A stretch of DNA of 64,000 nt from NCBI GenBank assembly GCA_033032865.1, contig JAWHQI010000024.1, positions 1,674,001 to 1,738,000 of the forward strand. Reading direction: 5' to 3'. This document shows, piece by piece, positions 46,621-55,201 of the stretch. The stretch's first letter is position 1. Every line of letters begins with the position of its first letter. The stretch comes from Dactylorhiza incarnata (Eukaryota > Streptophyta > Magnoliopsida > Asparagales > Orchidaceae). The position numbers and the translations under genes are program-made. The notes under the pieces were generated by a model, which searched no databases, was not told the DNA's origin, and saw only the letters and a program-made list of their open reading frames with translations.

Positions 46621-48440
46621 GGTAGATGGTGGACCAGGTGAAGCTACTAAGGAGGTTCTGGTGGAGTTGCCTGTTTCTCTAGGTGCTCCAGGTGTTCCAG
46701 GTGCTTCTAGCTCTGGGTCAGGTGCTTCAGGTTCTGGAAGTAGGGGGAACGATGCTCCAAGTATGCCTGAAAGGAGAGTTAGTCCAGAACATGTAGCTGA
46801 AGAGGTGGATCAGAGTAAAGCTCTGAGGAGGTCCAAGAGGACCATTATTCCACCAGATCGGTATACAGGGGGAAACTTGGTGAGCTTCATCTCATGTTTC
46901 TTCGCAGGTCCCCTGGATGAGAGAGTGTCATCTTGTTATGAAAATGTAGTTGGAGTCAAGGAGTGGGAAATGGACATGGATTAAGAGATGGCTACCCTCA
47001 TGAAGAATGAGACTTGGGACTTTGTGCCTAAGGTTGAGGGTGTTACTCCGGTGACTTGCAAGTGGGTTTTCAAGCGGAGGAAGAAGGCTGATAGTAGTAT
47101 CGAGCGATACAAGGCTCGCCTTGTAGCTCGAGGGTTCTCTCAAAAGTATGGGGAGGATTATGAAGAGACTTTCAGTCTTGTTGCCAAGATGACTTCAGTA
47201 CGGGTGGTGATCGAGTTGGCAGCTTGCCAAGGGTGGAAGATATGACAACTCGATGTGAAGAATGCCTTCCTTTACGATGAGATCGATAAAGATATCTTCA
47301 TGGATCAGCCACCCGACTATGTTTCTGAAGTCTACCCAAGACATGTGTGTAAGCTCAAGAAGGCTCTTTACGGCTTGAAGCAGGCGCCACGGGAGTGGTA
47401 TGGGAAGATCGCAGAATACCTCCAGTTCTGCAGATATTTTGCTTCTAATTCTGATTCAAGCTTATTCATAAAGAAGACAGGGGAGCTTCAGGTCTTGGTG
47501 CGCTATACGTTGACGATATGATCATCATGGGGAATTCTGAAGTGCAGGTAGCTAGGCTTCGTGCTGAGCTAGCTATCAGATTTGAGATGAAGGACTTGGG
47601 TGAGCTCCACCATTTCCTTGGACTCGAAGTAGAGAGGAAAGAGGGAGGAATGTTTGTTTCCCAAAAGCGGTATGCAGAACGAATTGTGAAACGATTCGGC
47701 ATGGAAGGGGGAAGAGCAACTCTACTCTACTGGAGGTTGGTATTCATCTTCGACGTGATGAGGGGAAGGTTCTTTCTGATCCTTTGGTGTTCCGGGCTTT
47801 GGCCGGAAGTCTAATATATTTGACGATCACGAGGCCGGATATTGCTTTTGCGGTTGGTCGGGTGAGTCGGTATATGGCAAAGCCGCGGAAACCTCATTTG
47901 ATGGCGGCGAGGAGCATTTTGAAGTATGTCAAGACCACCTCTGATTTGGGTCTCTTCTATGTGAAGTACTCGGGCTTTTTTTTTGCATGGATACATGGAT
48001 GCTGATTATAGAGGAGATTCAGATGATCAGAGATCGACTTCTGGATATGTCTTTATGACGGGTTCTACAGTTATATCATGGTGCAGGATTCTGTGTCTGT
48101 CTCTACCACGGAAGCGGAGTACAAAGCTTCGGTTTTGGCAGCTCAGGAAGCCATCTGGCTTAGGAGGCTTGTGGAGGACATTCATAGGGAGGTGCATGGT
48201 CCTACTCTGCTTCGGGGTGAAAATGAGAGTGCTCTCAAACTGGTGAACAATCCAGTTTCTCATGCGCGAACCAAGAACATAGAGATTCAACATCATTTCA
48301 TTCGGGAGAAGGTGTTGGAGGGATCTCTTATGGTTGAGCATGTGCAGAGCAAGGAAAATGTCGCAGACATATTTACAAAGTCGTTGTTGAAGGAACCGTT
48401 CACACGGTTGATGAGGTTACTTGGGCTTACTTCCACTTCC
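46621..48440 (+). pseudogene. Element F reverse transcriptase and RNase H
   Basis: A serine/glycine linker leads to RT with stops at 46982 and 47243: [69 protein letters not shown]. The active-site Tyr-Val-Asp-Asp is present at 47505-47517 but in a shifted frame. RT continues with FEMKDLGELHHFLGLEVERK. RNase H shows [57 protein letters not shown] and HARTKNIEIQHHFIREK, ending VADIFTKSLL. Confidence 0.88.
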
Positions 48441-48442
48441 CA

Positions 48443-48455
48443 CTTCAAGGGGGAG
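48443..48455 (+). other. Polypurine tract of element F
   Basis: CTTCAAGGGGGAG lies directly before TGTTCAATTTTT, the 3' LTR start, overlapping the end of the pol reading frame. Confidence 0.85.
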
Positions 48456-49624
48456 TGTTCAATTTTTGAAGTGGAAGTGTCAGGTCGGACGGTCTGTTCT
48501 TGGAGACCGAAGAGACTACGCGACTTGTGTTGCGGTCTTCCTCTGGAAACCACGAGCTCGGTGTGGCGACCTGGCTGGTGTGGTTGTGCATCTCTGGTAT
48601 TGGCGTCCTGTGTTTGGTGTGCCTGTTTTGCCCAAATATCCTTGTTCTGGTTTAGACCGGGCAGTCTGTACTGGAGGTCGCTTCTGCGGTCTCGTACTGC
48701 GGCCTGCATGAGTTCGTTATGGCGGTCAGCTTGTGAAGTATCTAGTTGCCAACCTAAATCACCTAGAGGGGGGTGAATAGGTGATAACTGCGTCTTTTGC
48801 AGAATTAAAAAACTTGATAAAATAGAACACACAGAAAGCAAATCACAATCACAGACGACACAAGAAATTTATAGTGGTTCTCCGTTCTTGGGTGCTCCAC
48901 TTGCCGGCCTCGCCAATCTAGCACCACAGCTAGACTTGACTACTTCACTATAACTCGGATCAAGAATGATCCTACAATCTCGGAGTCAACACTCCTACAA
49001 TCTCGGAGACAAATCTCCTACAAACTCAGAGAAAATCTCTCTTACAACTCGGAGATAAACCTCTCCTACAACTCGGAGACAAACCTCTCCTACAACTCGG
49101 AGAAAACTTCTCCTACAATCAAATGTAAATTGATATTGATACAATACTTATCAATACATAAACAGATCTGAAAACTCTGAGAGATCTTCTTCCTTCTTGA
49201 GGCTTGAAAAGCTTTGACTTGTTGTCGATGAGGAAGAATCAAAAATTACTCAGATCTGACCTTTTACGATTCGACTTGATCCAATAGATACAGTAGATGA
49301 TGGAGCAACGATCAATCGAACCTTTTCTTCCACTAGAGATAATTGATTCAGAACAGTAGATCGATCTCCAGCATTGGCGACAGGAGGCGGCACTTTCTCG
49401 TTCTTCTTGGAACGAATAGAGAATTAGGGTTAAGATAAGAATTAATGATTATCTTTCCTATTAATAATTAATCCTTAAAAGAGAACCTTATTTAGCCAAG
49501 GACTTAACGACATGAATTAAGGTAGGATTAACCTTAAACGAAATCATAAGAGCCGTCACATCAGATAGAAGGAATTAACGTCCCGACAAACGGATAGAAA
49601 ATTGCTTAAAGAACGAAAACACAA

Positions 49625-49910
49625 TTTCTCGAGAACAAAGAACTTCTCGAGAACTAGCAGCTTCTACTTCGAGAAAATACATAGAAGGATTTACGGGAGA
49701 TAGAGATAAACTTCTCGAGAGATAAGGATTTCTCGAGAGATGGATGGACTTCTCGAGAACAAATGGCTTCTCAATAAAAACACCTTTAGAAAAACTTCAC
49801 GAGAGACAGACATATTTCTCGAGAGAATGTTTTGATTTCTCGAGAAACTCAAGTCTTGCCGAGAAACCTTTAAAAACTTGAAATAAAGGATTGAAAAGGA
49901 TTTCTCGAGA
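49625..49910. repeat. TTCTCGAGAA palindrome cluster in G1
   Basis: About nine copies of TTCTCGAGA or TTCTCGAGAA occur within 290 bp. Each is self-complementary around CTCGAG. Confidence 0.85.
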
Positions 49911-49944
49911 AAGTAATCTGAAAAACAAAACAGCACAGAGTCAA

Positions 49945-50350
49945 TTCGTCGGCCGAAGAAAATTCGTCGAACTGAGCTCGAAGAAATCACTTCAGTTTGT
50001 CGAACGACGATCGACGAACGGCGATCAACGAAACCACTTCAACTTCAGTAAAAACAGAGATCGACGAAACTAATTCAGTTCGTCGAACGGAGCTCGATGA
50101 ACGACGATCGACGAAACTACTTCAACTTCAGTAAAACAGTGGTCGACGAAATAACTTCAATTCATCGAACGGCAATCGACGAAACCACTTCAGTTTCAGT
50201 AAAACAGCGGTCGACGAAACAACTTCAGTTCGTCGAACGGAGCTCGACGAAAGCTGAACTCAGAATTTTAGTATAACTGTCCATCAAACGGCGCTCGACG
50301 AAACCACTTCAGTTCGTCGAACGGAGTTCGACGATCTCACCAAAATTCAT
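49945..50350. repeat. TCGACGAAAC/TTCGTCGAAC cluster in G1
   Basis: More than fifteen TCGACGAA or TTCGTCGAACG words alternate with ACTTCAGTTTCAGTAAAACA-like spacers, some as 55-65 bp higher-order units. Confidence 0.85.
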
Positions 50351-50679
50351 CGAACGAAAAATACTTAGGAAACATATTTCTTCTTCTCTTGGACACCAGC
50401 TGCACCTCCAAACCATGGGCTTCAATAGACTTAAAATGAAGTGTATCCCAATAGAGAGATCACACATGAGTCAACACCATGTTCCACACAATGAGGAATT
50501 ACATTGTATGAAACTGTGCTTATTGACCCACTGTGACCTGACATTGGTCTACACTTAGCAATGTGAACCTGCAAGAATAATACTAGAAAGACATATCAAA
50601 TACACTAGCAATTCAATCTTGGTTCAAGGATGACTTCCCATAAATCAAGGTTATTGTTGATACAATACCCAACAGCTTG

Positions 50680-52120
50680 TGTTGAAACCCTAGTTTTGAT
50701 TTGAGTCAGGATCCATCTTTATGGTCTAAGTTTCTATCATAACACATCTTGTATAAACTAGATCCAATCCCATTAAGACAGAAGACTGAGAAAATAATAT
50801 AAGTTAAACTGCGATCTACGAAATGTCTCTGAAGCTGCGTTCGACGAAAACCTAGCAGCGCTCGACGAAATGACTCTGAAGCTGTGATCGACGAAAAGCT
50901 AGCAGCGCTCGACAAAATATATCTGAAGCTGCGTTCGACGAAAACCAAGCAGCACTCGACAAAAGTTCACTCAGCAGTTAATCAATGATCAGATCGACAA
51001 ACGTCGAGCTCAGCCCGACGAACTTCAAGCTGAGATCGACGAAATATTATCAGCTTTATAATTTCTCATTTCTCAGCTCGACTAAAATTCTATATGTTGT
51101 CAGATCTGATAAAGCAATATTTTGAATAGTTTCTATTTATATATTGATGCCCTTCTTTTATATAAACTGTCACTGCCTCACATTAATGATATAGTCATTG
51201 CAGAACAAATTAATGATATAGCCGTTGCAGAATAATTAATGATATAGCTGTTGCAGAACAGCTTAAATGAAAGATGGCAGTTTATCTTCTCGATAAGTCC
51301 AGATGATAAAAGAGACTTTATCTCTTTCCTTTTTCCAATAACAAAAAGAGAGGATCAAGAATTGAAGAGAAGAGAGAAGCTCTCCAGATTACATAGACAC
51401 GGAGAAAGCACAAAGAAGAGAGAGACAGAGAACAACATATTTTTATCTATCTTGTTTGTTAACTCTTCTCTGCAGATCATCTTCATCCTGAGACACTTAA
51501 TCTAGATCATTTGCTCAGGATTTCAACTGCAGAAGAATAAGAAATGAGTTACTACATTCTTGATAAGAAGTTTCCTCACCTGATCATCAAACACTAATCA
51601 AATCAGGTAGAGCTCTTCAACATCATCAAGGATCCACTAGAGTCTTCTCTGAAAGAGAAGAACAACATATTTTTGTTTTCTTTCAACTGTATAAAGGGTT
51701 ATAACTCCCTTCAAAAGTTACACCCATTGGTGGCAGGGCACCTGAGCAAAAACCTGTAGTTTGGCTAGAGCACCTGATCAAAAGCTCCTTGGTGTGTGGA
51801 CACCTGATCAAAACCCCATTGGTGGCAGGGCACCTGAACAAAAACCTGTAGTGGAATCCTACCAAGTGTGGTAGAAGAGTAGACGTACCTAGGTTTAGTG
51901 GGGAACTACTATAAAATCCTTGTGTCCTCTGTGTTGTGATTTTCTGTGTGATGTGATGTGTGCTGTGATTCTTTATTTGTTTTATAACTCACTCTGCAAT
52001 ACACATATAAGTATCACTATTTTAATTCCGCTATAAAAATAAGTGAAAACTTTTTAATACTCTATTCACCCCCCCCCCCCCCCCCCTCTAGAGTAACTTT
52101 AAGATCTAACCTCACTTTCA
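50680..52120 (+). mobile_element. Solo LTR G2 (SIRE-like copia), plus orientation
   Basis: It begins TGTTGAAACCCTAG at 50680 and ends CTCACTTTCA at 52120, 1441 bp, flanked by GCTTG (50675-50679) and ACTTG (52121-52125). The end has the CTATTCACCCCC run and CTCTAGAG text typical of the SIRE-like LTRs here. A TCGACGAA cluster lies at 50815-51080. About 51720-51850 holds repeats of GGCACCTGATCAAAA. No protein domain is present. Confidence 0.75.
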
Positions 52121-53133
52121 ACTTGGTACGTCAGGATGTTCCTGTGGTGCCGTTCTTATAAAAGTCCGGGCGGGTTGTCTGAGCTCATTTTTGGCGGTCT
52201 GCTCCTGATCGGTCAGATGCTCATATGTCTGTTCTTATAAGAGACCGGGCGGTCTGCCGGTTTGTTCTTGGCAAGCTGTCTTGGACAATTTTTCTTAAGT
52301 GTAATAAGGTCTTGATGAGACCGCGCGGTCTAGTTCTGGAGACCGCGTGCTTCAATAAGGAAGGTGACTGTATCCCTTGGGGCGGTGACGATATCCGTTC
52401 GTTTGCCTATAAATAGGGACGCCGGGGTAGCCATAAACGCGTGAGAACTGTAAGAACTCAAGTTGTCTTGATTGTGTCGGTCTCACTTTGAGGCCGCGCA
52501 GTTTGAGTTGTCTGACCGGGTTGTTCTGTTTGCAGGTTAGCGGCTAGCAGTCATCGTCAGCATTCTCCCTTCTTTCCAGTTTTGAATAAATTAGTTCGGT
52601 AGCGGTCTGTCTGTGCGGACTGTGTTTAGGAGTTCTTGGGTTGTGTAGCGGACTCAGTTGATCAGGCGGCCTTAAGTGGTTGGGCGGTCTTGAGTTGCGG
52701 TCTTGCAGCAGGAAGTAGTTCGTCGTCAAGTGTTCGCGGGTTCTTCTGTGATCTTGAGACCGTGCGGTCTGGGCGATCAAGAAGTGCGGACAGTTGTTTT
52801 CAGCAGTTGAATAAAGCAGCGAGTTGTGCGGTCTGTGGCTACGGTTTGACAACAGCGGCTTGTGCTCTGTTCGCGCGGTCTCAGGGATAGCCTTCGAGCG
52901 ATCTGGCGGTCTCTGCTCTGGCAGTTCGCTGGCGGCTTGTTTTTTGTGTCTTGTGCTTCTCTCCTCTGTGATTTTTATGAATCATGTCTCGCCATGTATG
53001 TCTCGCGCTGTAAAGAGATAGTTAATACAAGAGCAATATTCTGTCTTCCCATTGTCATTGATTGTCACACTTGTGGATTGTGTTGAAGTGTTCCACATTT
53101 TTACTTCACTCCGGACCTCAAATTTTTTTAACA

Positions 53134-53260
53134 GGAAGTCGATTCAAAGCTCATATGGTCACTATACCAAAATGGTGTCATCGTGATGCGCAACGGTACT
53201 CAAAATGGTCGTTTTCTCTAAACGATCTCAGATTGAAATGAAACGAGTTCTGTTGGACTC
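53134..53260. repeat. 158-bp tandem array, right part after F
   Basis: GGAAGTCGATTCAAAGCTCATATGG resumes the array (its CATATGGTCACTATACCAAA at 53152) and continues to the CTCGTATTGATTATAC word near 53260. Beyond that the text runs to the H boundary at 53431. Confidence 0.88.
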
Positions 53261-53436
53261 GTATTGATTATACAAAGCTATATGAACTGACAGACCCCAA
53301 ATCGGAGTTCTCTAGCACAATATCCTAAAAAATGAGTTATTTCCTTTCTTTTACGTTTTGGGGTGGGAGATTGAGTTACTTTTATTGGGTCTACTAGGGT
53401 CTAGTGACCCAATAAAAATCGGGATGTTACAGTTGA

Positions 53437-54386
53437 TGACTCTGCAGCCTTCTTTTTCTGAATAGCTGGACCCTGCCGCTCTGGGGGCTTCCAACGCTAA
53501 GCGGACAGTCCTCGGGGGGCCCTGACGACACGATCGTGCACTCGTATTGACATGTTCTCAAGGTATAAGCCAAAAAGAGTATATTTTTATAAGCTATTTT
53601 TCTATTTAATTAATATATTAATTTTGTTACTAACTATTTATTTTTTTGTAGTTGCATGTCAAGATTATAACTATAAAGGCGTTGGCTATAATTCATTACT
53701 TTAACTATTTATAGTTTTGAGTGATTGATGTTGTAGTCTTCTTATGGTCTAAACTATCTAAGTTTGATAAATTTATTATGCAAATATTAGTAGATCTTAT
53801 GTAGTTTTTAGTGTTAATGTATTTTTTTTAACTAATTTTATTATAATTTTATCAAAGAGGGTCATGTCATAAGATTGATCACGATCTAATTTTATTTGCT
53901 AATTGTGACTTTGCATTGCAATGTGGAATGTCCCTCTTTGATAAAGAGAGCAAAATAGTGTACATTGACATTATATATTATCTAATCAATTTATTATGCA
54001 AATGTTAGACTGTCGGTACATCATATGTAGCTTCTAGTGTTAATGAATTTTACTTACTAATTTTATTGTAATATTTCGGGGGTTGAATATAATATTAATC
54101 TATGACTAAAATTGATGAACTGCGAATAACTATGGACTAATGATAGAAATATCAACTCTCTATTTTATGGTCCTTTTTTTCATCATAATATAGGATAATC
54201 CTTGCACATATATAATCATTTTTTTGATCTTGCACGATCAAAAAAAATTCAAAATAAAATAAAAACATATTATACATCTTAGTCATGGTAGTCTCAAATG
54301 CTGAGAATTTTTGCGCCCTGGTCCCGATTATAATCGAGATTCATTGGAGATAAAATTCTTTTACATGAGATACAACAGTTTTAGAG
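53437..54386. other. Intergenic, AT-rich, nothing recognised
   Basis: A short GC-rich part (53440-53560) is followed by AT-rich sequence with no coding frame, no clear repeat end and no RNA gene that I can identify. Confidence 0.5.
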
Positions 54387-54790
54387 TGATGTTATGTACA
54401 AATCGGTTTTGGCTACGTGCAAATCATCAAAACTCGTGCTTTTTAAAAATATTTTTTATAGGTGCATTTTTAGGAAAAGTGTTCAACATCAAAGTTGTAT
54501 ATCTCGTCGAGATCTACAACTTTCGTGTTGAACATTTTGCCTAAAAATGTACCTATAAGGCGTATTTTCAAAATGTGCGAGACTATTGTGAAATGTTTTG
54601 CGCCTTTTGAAAATACGTCTTATAGGTGCATTTTTAGGCAAAATATTCAACACAAAAGTTGTAGCTCTCGAGAAGATCTAAAATTTTGATGTTGAACACT
54701 TTCCTAAAAATGCACCTATAAAATGTATTTTTAAAAAGCGTGAATTTTGATGATTTACACGTAGCTAAAACTGATTTGCACATAACATCA
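54387..54790. mobile_element. MITE-a: double-hairpin foldback element upstream of AAP
   Basis: Terminal inverted repeats of about 60 bp start TGATGTTATGTACAAATC at 54387 and end with the complement GATTTGCACATAACATCA at 54790. Inside, two further hairpins with arms like GGTGCATTTTTAGGMAAA and TTCAACAYMAAAGTTGTA follow in tandem. No coding capacity. Related arms occur in MITE-b inside the gene. TSD not clear. Confidence 0.78.
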
Positions 54791-55118
54791 GTCATGTTTT
54801 ATCCAGAATACGACTCTTTTAGCTAACATACATATATACCTTTATATGCTGCACAATTGGATGGATTTCAGAATTCTCTCTCACCTGCAAAAAATCGGCA
54901 ATTTAGATCTTGGACAAATCTTTCTTCCGTCTATCACCATTCCCCTCTTTTAGTGCTCGGAGGCAGAGGTTGCTATCGTTGACCGCCATTGCGGGACCAA
55001 GAGAAATGAGCGGTAGGACTTTCGCAGAATCTTTGGAGATGAGTCACTGTTGTACTCGTCTACCTCCATCTCAGACCAACAGTCCAACTCATTTCATCAC
55101 GTTTTTCATCTCAATGTC

Positions 55119-55127
55119 TATAAAAAT
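55119..55127 (+). promoter_or_regulatory. TATA box of the AAP gene
   Basis: TCTATAAAAATCC lies 83 bp before the chosen start codon, and a CT-rich (CTTCTTCTTC) stretch typical of a plant 5' UTR follows at 55160-55197. Confidence 0.6.
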
Positions 55128-55160
55128 CCATGTCCAATCCCACTGTAATTCTCATTCCGC

Positions 55161-55191
<31 letters not shown>

Positions 55192-55201
55192 TTTTGCTAC
55201 C

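Larger units (their letters stand above)
48734..50674 (-). mobile_element. Solo LTR G1 (SIRE-like copia), minus orientation
   Basis: On the minus strand it runs from TGTTGGGTATTG at 50674 to TAGATACTTCA at 48734, 1941 bp. GCTTG lies on both sides (48729-48733 and 50675-50679). The U5 end has the TATTCACCCCCCTCTAG text and a TTATAGTGG-like block as in LTRs of A and C. It contains TTCTCGAGAA palindromes (49625-49910) and TCGACGAA clusters (49945-50350). No coding sequence and no second LTR are present. Confidence 0.78.
43012..53133 (+). mobile_element. Element F: Tork-like Ty1/copia retrotransposon
   Basis: LTRs of 1285 bp (43012-44296) and 1286 bp (48456-53133 after removal of two solo LTRs) begin TGTTMAATTTTTGAAG and end TTTTAACA. 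The flanks GAAAG (43007-43011) and GGAAG (53134-53138) form a 5-bp TSD; the array consensus shows GGAAG is the original. Order inside is PBS, gag with knuckle, protease, INT, RT, RNase H, PPT. A handful of shifts and stops inactivate it, but it looks younger than D, A, B or C. Confidence 0.93.
48456..53133 (+). repeat. 3' LTR of element F, split by two solo LTRs
   Basis: 48456-48733 and 52121-53133 match 43012-44296 in order. The break is at CAGCTTGGTA, where the two solo LTRs sit. Differences from the 5' LTR are scattered substitutions and a few short indels. Confidence 0.92.
2143..53431 (-). mobile_element. Putative older gypsy LTR (element H) hosting D and F
   Basis: The right boundary reads as TGTAACATCCCGA on the minus strand from 53431, a start typical of chromovirus-type gypsy LTRs. 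Removing D and F leaves 2143-2454, 41446-43011 and 53134-53431 as one block with an internal 158-bp tandem array. The sequence GTTGA occurs directly outside both proposed ends (2138-2142 and 53432-53436), as expected for a solo LTR with a 5-bp TSD. No coding domain is visible. The left end is weak because similar GC-rich text continues further left, so it may be a longer truncated element. Confidence 0.3.

Noticed and set aside
48734..52120. Single 3.4-kb DNA transposon with inverted ends
   Set aside because: The inverted similarity is limited to SIRE-type U5 text, and an internal CCAACA-GCTTG-TGTTG junction shows two separate LTRs.
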